NCBI GenBank assembly: GCA_022376465.1
Contig: JACDTU010000004.1
Span: 930,001 to 994,000 of the forward strand
Source: Cubamyces lactineus
Lineage: Eukaryota; Basidiomycota; Agaricomycetes; Polyporales; Polyporaceae
DNA: 64,000 nt
Direction of reading: 5' to 3'
Shown: positions 1-11,853 of the stretch, piece by piece
Layout of the letters: every line of letters starts with the position of its first letter
Position numbering within the stretch: the stretch's first letter is position 1
The notes under the pieces: generated by a model
The model's database searches: none
Told to the model about the DNA's origin: nothing
What the model saw: the letters and a program-made list of their open reading frames with translations, nothing else
Made by a program: the position numbers and the translations under genes

Positions 1-1483
1 TCCTTTCAGGCAATGCTTATCATGGCGTCGGTCATCCGTGTCGGTCAATCGAAGTTCGTCACTGTACCAATCGACGAGGACTCCAGCGAGCGCATCATGA
101 ACTGCATCCAGACTCTAAGCGAGCTTGAGACCCAACCTGCTGTCCACGAGATCTTCCTCAAGAACACTAAGGCGGCTTACTCGAAGATGGTCGCCGCGCA
201 GGAGGTGCGTTCCGGGTTCAACCACCTTGATTGGAACGCGTGTTGACATTCGGTGATCTACTGTAGAAGAAAGCAGCGGAGAAGCAGGAGTCCGAGAAGG
301 CCAAGGCTGCCATTGTTCAGGTGGACGACCTGTTGACCTTCCGTCAGTTCTCGAAGAAGGCTGCGGATGATGTGATTGACGTGAGTGTCTGTGTTCCGGT
401 TGCCTCGAGATGCATTGACATACTTGCGACAGGATTCGGAGGACGTCAACCGCGCCACCGGCGCCGGAGAAGTCACGGAGGACTTCCTCTCCAACCTCAG
501 CAGAATCTCACAGCTCACCGGCTTCTCCGATCCCATCTATGCTGAAGCTTATGTCAAGGTCCACGGTTTCGATATCCTTCTCGGTAGGTTTTCAGCGCAA
601 TCTCAGATGTGACAGAAACACTGATGTTTCACTATCCAGACGTCCTTCTCGTCAACCAGACCGCCGATACCCTCCAGAATCTTTGTCTCGACTTTGCTAC
701 CTTGGGCGACCTCAAGCTTGTTGAGCGGCCATCTGTATATACCATTGCGCCTCACAGCTTCCAGAGCATCAAGGCAACCATCAAGGTGTCGTCGACAGAG
801 ACCGGTGTCATCTTTGGCAGCATTCTCTGGGAAGGACCTGGTCTTGCAGAACAATGCGTGATCTTGAACGACATTCACATTGACATCATGGACTACATCA
901 AGCCTGCATACTGCACAGAACAACAGGTATGACTGCAGTCTGTCTCGTGCTACGCCACCATGCTCACCCTTCGTCGCCGCAGTTCCGTAGCATGTGGACC
1001 GAGTTCGAGTGGGAGAACCGCGTCAATGTGACCACGACCATCCCGTCAGTAGTTTCTCTTAAACTCTTCCTTCGACAATCTGCTCACATCCTTTCAGTGA
1101 CCCGAGGGAATACCTGCAACACGTCATGAAGGCGACGAACATGTCTTGTCTCACGCCTGAGGGTGCGATCTCAGGAGATTGCGACTTCTTGTCTGCCAAC
1201 ATGTACGCGAGGAGTCTGTTTGGTGAGTGTATCCGGGCGTCCGTTTTCGAAACCTCCACTCACGATGATCCAGGTGAGGATGCGTTGGCGAACTTGAGTG
1301 TGGAGCGGACGGAGGAGGGTACTATCACCGGGCATGTACGGATACGGAGCAAAACTCAGGGCATTGCGCTGTCCTTGGGTGACAGGATCACCATGGGTGA
1401 GTAAAAGTGTGCTTTGTATCTGCCGGTGGCATATGCTGACTATCGGCCGTGCAGCGCAAAAGGATAACAAGCCGCCTGTGTAG
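1..1483 (+). CDS. SEC26: Coatomer subunit beta, C-terminal part (gene enters from the left edge)
   Basis: Beta-COP is a core subunit of the COPI coat on Golgi-to-ER vesicles. Only the 3' part is in the window. Exons read as 1-204, 267-380, 433-583, 640-926, 983-1044, 1098-1222, 1274-1396 and 1455-1483, all with GT-AG introns of about 50-60 nt and a continuous frame. The C-terminal appendage is recognisable from [14 protein letters not shown], then [16 protein letters not shown], then [19 protein letters not shown], which are characteristic of beta-COP. The protein ends in NKPPV at the TAG at 1481. About two thirds of the gene (N-terminal adaptin-like solenoid) lies upstream of the window. Identification is by family resemblance; nothing looks broken. 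Confidence 0.93.
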
Positions 1484-1724
1484 AGATTGTGTTGTAGTGA
1501 GCGCTAATTATTACATCTGGATCGGTTTGACTCGCGTGATTGGGAAATGATCTGAGATGCGCCACGCGAGAGCACACTTCGATTGCAAAAATAGCACAGG
1601 CACTCCCCCGCAGGATCCACCGGAGCACACTGTCTGCCATTCCGAGTCCATCAGCCCTCAAGAGATTATTTATTCGCGAGCTGAGCGCCATGACCTGCCC
1701 CGTTCCTCTTTCCTCCCTCCCCTC

Positions 1725-3694
1725 ATGTCTGCTCACGCTTCAGACCTCTCGTACGACAAGGAGAAGGGCACCATCGTCGACGAGGCCGCCATCCCCGTCG
1801 ATGCAGCTCCCGAGGATGCCATCGTCCGCCGCTTTGGCCGCTTCGGTCCGTTTCTGGCCAAGCTCTTCGCCAGCGGTGTCGAGGCGAGAGGTGTAGAACG
1901 CGTACCAGAGGACCAGCGTGAAACGAAGAATATGTGGAACAAGTGAGCTGGAAGCAATTTGCGAAATGAAGCGCCTGTTGACGTTCGCTGGGGCAGCCTG
2001 CTCATGTGGTGGTCGGTCAACACTGTCCTCACGACCATCCCTATCGGCACGCTTGGGCAGGCGTTTTTCACGCTTACCCTTCCGTGAGTGTGCAACATGT
2101 CTATATGCGCTATGCGAGACTGAGTGAGACTGAATGACGCCTTGTAGACACACGATTGCGACCATCCTGTGCTTTGGTGCATTAGGTGGTGTCGCGACCG
2201 CGTTTATCAGCACGCTAGGGCCTCAGACCGGCCTCCGTACCATGATCATCACACGATTCAGCTCGGGATATGTGGGAGGCACTATCTACTCTATCCTCAA
2301 TATCCTCACCCAGTGAGCGCCTCTTCTGGTTGGTTGATATACACTTCAGGAAGCTGAATGCCCGTTATTCCACAAAGACTAGGCTTCTCCGTGACAGCCG
2401 TCATCCTAGGAGGACAGACGCTCGCATCGATCAACCCGGGCACACTACCCCTTGTTGTTGGCATCATCATCATTGGCGTGCTCAGCGTGATTCCATGCTT
2501 CGTGGGCTACCAACTGGTGCACTACTATGAACGCTATGCGTGGATACTCATTTTCATCATCATGTGCTTCCTCTGGGGTCTTGGCGGCCACGCTGGGTTC
2601 GATGTCAACGCCCAAAAGCCGCTCGAGGACACCGGAAGGTCGCTTTCGGCGGACATCCTGAGCTTCGGAGGAATCGTCTTCGGCTCTTTCACTGGCGTAC
2701 GTACAAACCGATCATATGTTGACAGAACGGTGAAATTCAACTACCTCCGAACAGTGGGCACCTGTCGCAGCAGATTACAACTGCCGGCTGCCGGCCAACA
2801 CGTCCAGTATGAAGGTCTTTCTGTTGACGTTCTTTGGTCTCTGGATTCCCATCTGCTTCGTGGAGATTCTTGGCGCGGCCTTGATGACCATCACGGACCC
2901 CGCATACACCGAAGCATATGCGGAGGGTAGCACCGGCGGTTTGGTCGCTCAGATACTGTCTCCTTGGGGCGGAGGCGGCAAATTCCTCCTTGTCCTGTTG
3001 GGCCTCTCGGTGGTGTGAGTAGCTTTATCCTCGGTCCGTGACTAGATCTCTCACGAACCAGATTGCAGCGCAAACAACATCCCGAACAGCTACAGCGCCG
3101 GCTTGTCCATGCAATCGCTCGGCCGTCCGTTTGCGCTGATCCCGCGCTTTGCGTGGACCTTCCTGGCGTTTGTAATCTACACGGTTGCGGGAGTCGCGGG
3201 CCGCGAGCACTTCTCGGAGATCCTCTCGAACTTCCTCAGCATCCTGTCGTACTGGACCGCGTTCTTCATCGTCATCGTCGCCGAGGAGCATTTCATCTTC
3301 AGGCGGAAAGGTGGCCCTCTCGGCGGCTACAACCTCGATGATTGGGACAGCCCCAGCAAGTGAGTAGATTCGCCGCACGATTCATACCTACGCGCAGAGG
3401 GCATGATACTGAGCAAATCTTTGCAGATTGCCGCTGGGTGTCGCCGGCGTTCTCGCTGGCTGCTTCGGTGTCGCAGGAGCCGTTGTAGGGATGTCGGAGG
3501 TGTGGTACACGGGTCCCATCGCGCAGAAGGCAGGAGGCGAATTCGGTGCCGACCTCGGCTTCGAGGTGAGTATGATAGTTCCAAATTGCTATCCTTACTA
3601 GTACTGAGTCCCACCACCACAGCTCGCTGCCGCATTTTCTGCGGTCGTGTACCCACCACTACGGTGGCTCGAGATCCGTCTGACTGGACGGTAG
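1725..3694 (+). CDS. Purine-cytosine permease, NCS1 family (Fcy2-like)
   Basis: A plasma-membrane nucleobase:cation symporter, probably for cytosine and purines. The start ATG at 1725 opens with a charged cytosolic N-terminus, followed by about twelve hydrophobic segments spread over some ten short exons. Family signatures include NNLLMWWSVN after the first intron, NILTQLGFSVTAVILGGQ, YQLVHYYERYAWI, and ANNIPNSYSAGLSMQSLG (the conserved NxYS-type motif of fungal purine-cytosine permeases). The loop RRKGGPLGGYNLDDWDSP is also typical. The protein ends LEIRLTGR at TAG 3692. It is tail-to-tail with the next gene (160-bp gap). Substrate specificity within NCS1 is inferred. Some splice sites, such as the AAG acceptor near 2379, were chosen for frame and family fit. 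Confidence 0.9.
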
Positions 3695-3854
3695 AGGATT
3701 CCAGTTGTAGATCATAGCGCGACCTCCATACGATTTTTTTGGGTCTTTAGTGTAGAACAGTACTTGTTAACGGGTTTACGAATTAATATGACGATTCTGG
3801 AGTATAGACGGACAACGAGCTCCCGCGCAATAATGGTATATAGCATATACATCA

Positions 3855-6038
3855 TCACGCCATCCCCAGCTCGTCCACGCGCTCCATCTCTGAGGGCTTG
3901 CGCCGATGTCGATAGTAGCTTGGCGGACTCAACGCCCCGCGCTCAAGCATTGCATGCGGCCGCTCCGGTGCCGGAAATCGCCCAAGGATCCGCGTGAGCT
4001 CCTCTGCCGACATGATATGCATTGAAAGGCCGGGTCGTGAGGTTGCTGCAGTGCCTGCTTGGATCCTATCGTGTGCTAGTCTAGGTCGCTCGCCCAACTC
4101 GGTGCAAGGAGGGCTTGTCGGAGCGACGGAGACTGATGCCGGCCTAGCTTTCTTCGTCGCTTCGGGCTCGAAGGTGGCGGCGGATGGCCACGTTGGAGGA
4201 CTTGGCGGGTCCGAAGAGCGTGTCCGACGATGGATAGAGAGCGCTCGGGCTCTCCGGGCTCGCTGCGGCTCCTCTTGCGTCCCATTGGCGTCCACCGGCC
4301 GTCCGATGCTGACTGTATGTCCGACGCTAATCTCGACCGCGGCAGGCTTCGCAGACAGCTTCGGGGTGATGGTCTTCTTGAGCACATGCATGAGCTTGAT
4401 GGGTTTTCCATGCGTGGGGTGTAGCAACCCTGGAGAGCAGGAGAAACTGAGCGGGATGAACGCCTTCTCGCCGCTAGTGGTGGCGCGACGCAAGCCCTTC
4501 GAGTCATCCACGACGTATTCGAAACGCCAGTGTAGCTGAAGCGATCCGGCGTGACTGGGGTGGTCATCGAATGTTTCGGTTCCGGTCACGGCGTACACCC
4601 CGTTCGCCTTGATCGTGAGACTAGCATGACGCGAGATATAGTCCTTGTCTTCGTTGTCAGCCAGAGTCAGCCTGCGCAAGACTGGACAGGAGTCGAGGGT
4701 GCCGTGATGATATACCGCCCCCTGCCGGCGGACTGGAAGAAACTGGGCTGTGCCATGAGTCAAGACGTCTGCGAGAGTTGAACCCGTACGATCGCTAGAA
4801 GCAGGACGAGTGTACCCAGAGAGGCAGAAGCGTGGACGAATAGCGCGGAATCCCTCTTGGTCTATCCATAGTTCAATGCAGAGGTCGCGCAACCAGCTGA
4901 GCACTTCAGGGACATCCTGCAGACCACCGGAGCTAAGGCCCGAGCCAGAACCAGACGAGCGAGACATGGACACGCCAGATATATCTCGGACTAGCAGAGG
5001 GCAAGGATGCTTGTCAGAGAGTGGAGTAAGTAGCGGGCTGGTCGTGGAAGGCCCTAATAGAGGGGATGCGGCATCACCAGCATGATGTTCCGGATGGGGC
5101 TGAGCGAAAGGCTCGCGAGGTTTCTTGCGAGGAAAGCGGAAGCGTTTGTTGTTAGGGCTGCTGTCGGCCGACGCGAGCGTACTCGTAGTCGACGTCGATG
5201 GGGAGATGGGTCGACGAGAAAAGAGGACAGAGGATATCGTTGACCAGGATCGAGATTGAGGTGGTGCTAGGTGAGAGGACATGTTCCGGGCTATACCATC
5301 AGTAGACGGGAAGTCGGTACCATGATAGAGGGGCGACCCTGAGTGGGAAGAGGAGACGAGATTGGAGGGAATATCGGAGGTATCCGTAGCAGATACTACG
5401 ACTGTTCCGGAAGGAGGCGCGACTTTGCCAGTGGTAGAAGGCTCAGGCTCATACAGGACGCCCGGGGAAGGTGTCCCCAGATTCTCGCTCGAAGACCAAG
5501 AGTCCATATATGCGGAGATAGTGAAGCGCGAGAGGTCAGAGATACTCGCAAAACGGTTGCTGAAATACCCTCCACTACGGCTGGGTCGGATCGTAGATAG
5601 GTAGCCGGGATCCTGTGGATTAGGTGGCCGCGTAGATTGCGGTCTGATCGTCCGTTCGCTAGCATCGTCTGGAGCGACAGTGCTCGAGAAAGTAGTAGTG
5701 CTTGTGGCCAAAGAACCGTTTTCATAGACGTCAGAGCGAAGCCCGCTTGGCATGCCAAAGGTATTCGTAGATTGCACAGTGGTAGTGCTCACGCTTGGCG
5801 CAAGGAAGCCTCCCTGAGAGTCGTTGGACCTGGAGCAGATATGGTTCAAGTCTTGGGGGAGGGAATCGTCACTCGTGTGCAGAAAGATGGGTATGTCGCC
5901 TAGGCTCGCAAGTGCAGCAATAGCGCCGAGGCTGCCAGATGGCGAAGGGCTTGGAGGTGTGAGGCATTCCAAAGCGTGCAGGGCATTCCAGCTTTGGGGC
6001 CTGCGACCAGGAGACCGCGTAGTGTCAGCGGAGACCAT
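3855..6038 (-). CDS. Hypothetical serine-rich protein, 727 aa, single exon
   Basis: An uninterrupted 728-codon frame with ATG at 6036-6038 that I do not recognise. Residues 1-350 are low complexity, rich in Ser, Thr and Pro, with short basic patches such as KRFRFPRKKPREP, and look disordered. Residues about 380-560 look folded: they run from EVLSWLRDLCIELWIDQEGFR through LHWRFEYVVDD to FIPLSFSCSPGLLHP. A basic and Ser/Pro-rich tail follows. There is no signal peptide or membrane segment. The absence of introns over 2.2 kb contrasts with its intron-dense neighbours. The layout would fit a regulatory or scaffold protein with one conserved domain, but no function is claimed. It is divergent from ALG9 across a 533-bp intergenic region. 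Confidence 0.8.
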   Translation of the reverse strand: MVSADTTRSPGRRPQSWNALHALECLTPPSPSPSGSLGAIAALASLGDIPIFLHTSDDSLPQDLNHICSRSNDSQGGFLAPSVSTTTVQSTNTFGMPSGLRSDVYENGSLATSTTTFSSTVAPDDASERTIRPQSTRPPNPQDPGYLSTIRPSRSGGYFSNRFASISDLSRFTISAYMDSWSSSENLGTPSPGVLYEPEPSTTGKVAPPSGTVVVSATDTSDIPSNLVSSSHSGSPLYHGTDFPSTDGIARNMSSHLAPPQSRSWSTISSVLFSRRPISPSTSTTSTLASADSSPNNKRFRFPRKKPREPFAQPHPEHHAGDAASPLLGPSTTSPLLTPLSDKHPCPLLVRDISGVSMSRSSGSGSGLSSGGLQDVPEVLSWLRDLCIELWIDQEGFRAIRPRFCLSGYTRPASSDRTGSTLADVLTHGTAQFLPVRRQGAVYHHGTLDSCPVLRRLTLADNEDKDYISRHASLTIKANGVYAVTGTETFDDHPSHAGSLQLHWRFEYVVDDSKGLRRATTSGEKAFIPLSFSCSPGLLHPTHGKPIKLMHVLKKTITPKLSAKPAAVEISVGHTVSIGRPVDANGTQEEPQRARRARALSIHRRTRSSDPPSPPTWPSAATFEPEATKKARPASVSVAPTSPPCTELGERPRLAHDRIQAGTAATSRPGLSMHIMSAEELTRILGRFPAPERPHAMLERGALSPPSYYRHRRKPSEMERVDELGMA

Positions 6039-6571
6039 CTTGCGATAGCTATTGTGCTACTTCGCACGACGGCGATTACGAGGAAAAGAGATAAAGAGGG
6101 GGGACGCAAGAAGCAAGAGGACGTCTGTTATATATGCACGTCCCTCCCCACACATGACGATTTTGTGAAGTCAGCCACAAACCTGAGCTTGCGAAGGGAG
6201 GAGGCAGCCGAACAAGGCCCAGGTGGCTTCGGCGGTTTCTGTATCTCCGGTCCGTATATTCAGCGCAATTCATAGTTGCATATAGTCTTACCTGCATCAC
6301 AAGTCGACTGTGTTTGCTAGTGCGTCCCATACGACATGACCTGTGCTGGAACGGAGTAAGCTGAAGGGCAGCGCCGGCGAACTACGCGTCTATATCGGGA
6401 CGCGTCGCGACGCGGTGACGCGCGTCGACGTCACCACGTGGCATTGCGCGTACTCACATCCGCCTACGCGCCGAAGGCCTCCTCACCGACCGACAGCGTA
6501 CTCGCACCTTTCTCACATCGCTGTACATGGTCCTGCTTGCTTGGTTACTGTAGAATCCAGAGAAGACCATC
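6039..6571. promoter_or_regulatory. Shared divergent promoter region with palindromes and an E-box
   Basis: Intergenic region between the divergently transcribed hypothetical gene and ALG9. A GC-rich cluster at 6384-6440 holds two ACGCGT (MCB-type) motifs, a perfect 14-bp palindrome CGCGTCGCGACGCG (6401-6414), an inverted GTGACG...CGTCAC pair (6415-6434) and a CACGTG E-box (6435-6440). In yeasts such boxes bind MBF-type and bHLH factors. Their use here is inference. Confidence 0.5.
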
Positions 6572-9071
6572 ATGTCTACAGGCGTTCAACCGAACGCCAA
6601 CATTCAGACCATCAGCTTCCGCAGGCCCACCAACAAGCCTGTGGAGAGCTCAGCGAAGCCGAAGAACCGTCATGGAGGTCTTCTGCAGGACCAGCTCCGG
6701 AGGTGCGTGCTGGTTTCGTCACGAAGTTATGTAGCCAATGCCTGACGCTACGGCAACAGAGCTCAACGCGCTCCCTGGTGCCCGTCATGGTCGGCAGCGT
6801 TGCGTATCCTGCTGCTTATTCGTGTAGCCGGCGCCATGTATAGCGGGATTCAGGACTGTGACGAAGGTACGTCCTTACAGTATGCCTCATGTTTGGAGCT
6901 GACGTTGCTCGTTTAAACAGTGTTCAACTTCTGGGAACCTCTGCACTACTTGTACAAGGGATACGGCTTCCAGACCTGGGAAACGTCTCCAGAGTACTCG
7001 ATCAGGAGCTGGGCGTATATTCTTCTCCACTACCTCCCTGTGCAGATTACCGCGACGTTTCTTGGCCCCGAGAAGGCAAGTTGGTTGAGATACTCGATGC
7101 AACCATCACGCATTGACTCGTCAGAATCGTAGCGCCCCGCCTTCTTCGCAGTCCGTATATTCCTGGGTCTAATCTCGTCTTTATGCGAGGTCACATTCTA
7201 CCGTGCCGTTGTTGACCGCGTCAATTATCGCGTTGGACGCTATGTATTCTTCCTGCTGTTGTTCAACGCCGGAATGTGGACCGCTTCAACCGGTGCGATA
7301 TTCAGCTCGGGCGAACCACTGGAATGGCACTGATATCCCCCTTAGCCTTCCTCCCCTCGTCGTTCGCCATGTATGCCAATACGCTTGCATTTGCATATGC
7401 CCTCGAACCGCCGAGCAGCAGCGGTACGCGTCGGACACTCTTCGCTACCCTCGCGTTCGCAACAGGTGCGGTACTAGGATGGCCGTTCGCCATTGCCGTC
7501 GCGATTCCCTTCGTAATCGAAGAGCTCCTCGTCGCTGGCGCAGACAAGATTACGCCAGAGAACCAAACTTCGTGGTTCATTGGCAGATGGAAGCGGATGG
7601 CCACCTCTACCGGCGTTGCTGCCCTGCTTGTTGTACGTATCGACCCCTATTCATGCACGAAGCATATTCTGATATGTCGGTCCAGATTCCCGTAGTTGCC
7701 CTGGACACGCTCTTCTATGGCAAGATCACCGTGGTGCCTTGGAACATTGTCAAGTACAACGTCTTCCCTGACTCGCAGCGCGGCCCTGAGCTATATGGGA
7801 CCGAGCCAGCCCATTTCTACTTGGCGAACATGCTCCTGAACTTCAACGTGCTCGTTCCATTCGCTCTGTTGGCTTTCCCGGCGCTCGCGATCACACACAA
7901 GGTAGACAACAAGCGACTTGGGGAGCGCTATCAGTATGCGGACAAGAGCTCGCCTTATACGCTCCTCGCTCTCAGGCTCGCACCGGTCTACCTGTGGCTT
8001 GCGATCATGACGCTGCAAAAGCACAAAGAAGAGCGCTTCCTGTACCCCATCTATCCCCTGATCTGCTTCAACGCGGCGGTGACGGTATACCTCGCACGAG
8101 GCTGGCTCGAGACGGCATTCATTGCTGTTACCAGCTCGCCATACAAGGTCAGTCACTTGACTATGATTCGCGCAATGACGTGTATATTGAACTTTACATA
8201 GGCCTCGCGCTCGACGCTATTCAGCCAATTCACGCTTTCGGTCGTGGCGGCGTCCTGCATATTGTCCGTATCCCGTATCATGGCGCACTGGAAGTACTAC
8301 CATGCACCGATGTCAGTGACGCATGCGCTAGAAGCTTCGGAGGTCCCTCGGTTGCTGAACGTGACGGGCCACGTTTTCCTCCCTCCACGCGTTGCTACGG
8401 AAGGGCGCTCGAAACGGCATTCGGACGAGGACGAACACCCACGGATCGACCTGAGCCTTATCGCGGACTGGGGCCTGCGCTTGTGCGTTGGCAAGGAGTG
8501 GTACCGCTTCCCTGGACACTTCCTCGTCCCGGACGGGGTTCGCGTTGACTGGATCAAGAGCGAGTTCGACGGGATGCTGCCCGGTCACTTCGCTGAGACA
8601 CCGCGCGGTGGCGGACTGCTGGAACGCGTGAAGGGGACACGGGTGATTCCCAAGGATCTGAACGATCTGAACAAGGAAGCGCCACGGCTCTACGTGAGTG
8701 CCTCCCGTCCCGTTCGGAAATATTGAAGCGAGAACCGTCGTCGCTGACAACCTCTCTGCTCGCTGCTCACCCCACCGGCTATGTGTGCACAGGCTGATGT
8801 TGCGCAGTGCGACTATTTGCTCGACCTGGACTTCCCCCAGCACCCGACGACGTCCGTGCTCGAGCCTCGGTACGTCGCGGACGCTGCGACGTGGGAGCGG
8901 GTGGAATGCCAGCCGTTCCTTGATGCTGCGCACTCGCCATTGCTGACGCGTACGCTGTGGATGCCGGGCGAGATCTGGCAGCGCCGGAACGAGTATGGGG
9001 AGTTCTGCCTGCTGAAACACAAAGCCAACGTGGGCCAGAAGGAACGGGAACACACCGTGCGCCGGACGTAG
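6572..9071 (+). CDS. ALG9: Alpha-1,2-mannosyltransferase ALG9 (GT22 family)
   Basis: An ER multi-pass mannosyltransferase that adds alpha-1,2 mannoses from dolichol-phosphate-mannose to the lipid-linked oligosaccharide during N-glycan assembly. The ATG at 6572 begins MSTGVQPN. The first luminal loop reads CDE-VFNFWEPLHYLYKG across an intron, then GFQTWETSPEYSIRSW, the family signature. Later motifs are ILGWP-like VLGWPFAIAVAIPF, VALDTLFYGKITVVPWNIVKYN and QKHKEERFLYPIYPL. The C-terminal luminal domain continues over two or three exons to VGQKEREHTVRRT with TAG at 9069. The order of motifs matches ALG9 rather than ALG12 or PIG-B. About seven introns were inferred; all motifs appear intact. Confidence 0.92.
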
Positions 9072-9999
9072 AGCGCAATGTGGCGGGGGCACGCGACACA
9101 GAAGGAGAAAAAGCAGAGCTGCACGATTACTTATTCTACCCTGGGCGTGCGCGGTATAATGGCATTAATCCCGTTTGTATCCAGGAGCACGAGTTGGAGA
9201 GACCCGTGGCCGGTCGGCGTGAAGCTGGGCGCTGGAGCCAGTACTCGGAGGGCGACCGACGAGCCAAGAACGGTAGGTGCACATGCTTCGCCGATGTGAT
9301 GCGTCGTTTGCCCGGTGACGGGGGGCCGCCTCGATGTCGTAAGGTGTCCGAAGCACGCTGTCGTACCGGTGACTTCCACGGCAGGATCGACGATTCCCCA
9401 TACGAGCGAAGCATGTTCGGATAGGACGAGCATGCTCGGCTCGTCTGGGGGCGCAGGGCCGTTCGCGTCGCATGTCGGGCCCGCTGTGTATGTGCGCACA
9501 GACAGCGGAGGGCGATAGCGGTCACGAGAGGGGCCGGAAGCGGGCAGGAGGCGAGGAGAGGGCTGTGGAAAGCCTCGGGGGCGGGGAGGAAGGCCTCGGA
9601 GGAGGGGCAGGGTGACAGAGGGCGTGGTGGCTGGGGACGGGGTGTGCCATTTCGGGCAGAGAGCAGCAGCCTGGTGGCGCGTACGGGGCCCAAAGAGGGG
9701 AGGAGAGAGTCCGGATCGGGCGGGGTGGTCGTGCTGGGGGGCAGCTTCGATTTCTGGTGGTTGGTTGTGCCCGGGCAAAGACAGTCTCTCGTCCAGATCC
9801 ATCCCTCCCGTTCCCTTCCCGCCACTCCCCACCCCGCTCGCTGTTCGGCCCTGCCTATATCCCCCTTCACGCCTCCGTCCCTCCTCCCGTGGCTTTCTCC
9901 TCCCATCCTCCACCATCCCTTCGTCCCCGTCCGCCGCCTCGTCCGCTCCCCTCCTCGTCCCTACTCTCTCCTTCTCTCTCTCTTTTTCTCCAGCCCACG
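9072..9999. promoter_or_regulatory. Intergenic region; pyrimidine-rich leader before the DUF6533 gene
   Basis: No gene is convincing here. Open frames on the minus strand at 9131-9916 are compositionally biased (Pro/Arg/Ser) and look like shadows of GC-rich DNA. From about 9790 to 9995 the plus strand is a C/T-rich tract ending in CTCTCTCTTTTTCTCCAGCCC immediately before the ATG at 10000. Such tracts are common in fungal promoters just upstream of the start. Confidence 0.45.
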
Positions 10000-11853
10000 A
10001 TGCCGAAGATGGAGGACTCCCCAGAGACCGCGCTCTACTTCATTTTCGTGTAGGTTCAGCCGATGTTTGACGGTCAATGTTGAAAAGACTGATGGTGGTG
10101 CCGCTCGCCAATCAAGCACCCAAGTTCATTTCTGTGGTGGGTCTCTCTTCCTCTTGTATTCATGAACTGCGGCGCGTTGGACTCGAGCTTACAATCATGT
10201 TCATCATGCAGCCATGTGTAAGTGCAATCAACCGCGCATGCCGTGATTTTGCCTCACGGCGCGACAGATGCTGTCGTTGTCTGGGACTGGTTCTTTGGCC
10301 TCCAACGAGAGTGGCGCTTCGTAAGTGCAACATGGCGCCTGGCTACGACGCGTACTGAGCTCGTCTTCAGATTTGGAAGACGAGCTGGACGCCGGTCAAA
10401 GTCGCGTACTTGCTCTGCAGGTCAGTGTGACGCGTCACTCGTTCGTGTTCGTATCACTCATAGCTGATGTAGATACTGGGTGCTGGCGGTTGTTCCATAT
10501 CTTCTCTGGGCGTTCGCGGTGAATCATCCGCTGGAGACTTGCCAGCGCATCTTCAAGGTACCGGAGAAATTTTCTTGGTACCTCTAGACATGCTTATGTC
10601 CTTCCCTGGCGTACATAGGTCCCAGTTTCACTGGCAATGTGGAACCAGGTGGCGGCAGAGTGTATCCTCCTGATCAGGACATATGCTTTCTTCAACCGAA
10701 ACATCTTCGTCCTCACGTTTCTCGTGGCGGCATTGGCTGGCGTCGTATCATACCAGCTATACGTCGCCACGTCGCAGATGCTCTGTGAGTGAATTAACGA
10801 GGCGATTACGCTTCCGACTGACAGTGCTCTTCATTGCCAGTACTGCCATTCCTTCCTGGCAATGTACGTCTATCCGCGCTGCAATGTCTCATGGCACTCA
10901 TTTCGTTCTGCAGGCCACCGGGCCGTGTCTGCCTATGTCGAAGCCACACTCTGCGCACCTCCTAGGTATACACCCATCCGCTGCCCGATTATGAGATTGT
11001 ACTGACCTGCTCCCTGCTCAGGCTTCTTCGTCAGTATTCCAAACTACGCCGCTGTTACGGGATCCCAACTGACCACGGTTCATGCTGTAGATCGCGCCCC
11101 TCCTTTACGATACTCTTGTCACGTTCATGACTGTCGGCAAAGCGATATCCATCCGTCGTCGCAATGGCGGACCAAGTAGCCGGCTAATCCAAACATTCCT
11201 CCGTGAAGGTATGCCGCAGAGGCTACACCTTATTGCCCAACGCTTATGAACGTCTTCAGGTGTTTTCTACTACATACTCATCTCTTTCGCCAACCTCGTA
11301 AGTACCGGCTCATACGTGGATTGCTGAATGTTGCTCACCTTGCAAACAGGTCAATGGCATCTTCTACCTGCAGTAAGTTCACGACTGATCACCGAGGAGT
11401 ACACTATGTTGATGCTTGACCAGGCCTCGCCAAGCTATTTCCGCTATATGCATTCCTCTAAGCGTTATGCTGTCACCAGTCCTCGCATGTCGGCTTATCC
11501 TCGACCTCCGTGAACGAGGTTCCGAGACCGTCAACCAATCCACTGGCACAATCGCGTTCACCGCCGGTGTGACATCTTCAAAGTCAAGCCCTGGGTCACC
11601 ATTCTCTGGTTTGGGTTTCGGCTTCGGAACACAAGGACGCGGCAACTCAAAGGCGATTATGCGTCCCCAGGGTGTCGTGCTTAGCACGATTGGTAGCATT
11701 CCAGGCGACGCAATGATGACGAGCAACGGCCTCGAGCTGGACAGCATCCACACGTACAAAGCCGATGTAGAGGCGGCTGTGTACAGCGGGGAGATGGGCC
11801 TGGGAAGCCCAGTCAGTGGGATCCGAGTCGAAGTCGAAAGGACGACAATGTGA
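10000..11853 (+). CDS. DUF6533-type seven-helix membrane protein
   Basis: A basidiomycete-specific membrane protein of the DUF6533 type, function unknown, with a GPCR-like layout of about seven helices. The short exon 1 reads MPKMEDSPETALYFIF. The diagnostic block is VVVWDWFFGLQREWRF, then IWKTSWTPVKVAYLLCRYWV, then MWNQVAAECILLIRTYAFFNRN. Further helices follow in small exons around 10800-11400. The cytosolic tail from about 11500 is Ser/Gly-rich, and the stop is TGA at 11851. At least nine short introns are needed. Exons between 10050 and 10280 are very small, and one appears to be only 4 nt (10212-10215), which gives SV-PY-AVVVWDW at the junction. The exact exon map at the 5' end is uncertain. 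Confidence 0.75.

Noticed and set aside
9131..9916. Overlapping minus-strand frames of about 260 codons upstream of the DUF6533 gene
   Set aside because: Two frames are open over the same GC-rich DNA with Arg/Pro/Ser-biased, non-protein-like content; more likely promoter sequence.
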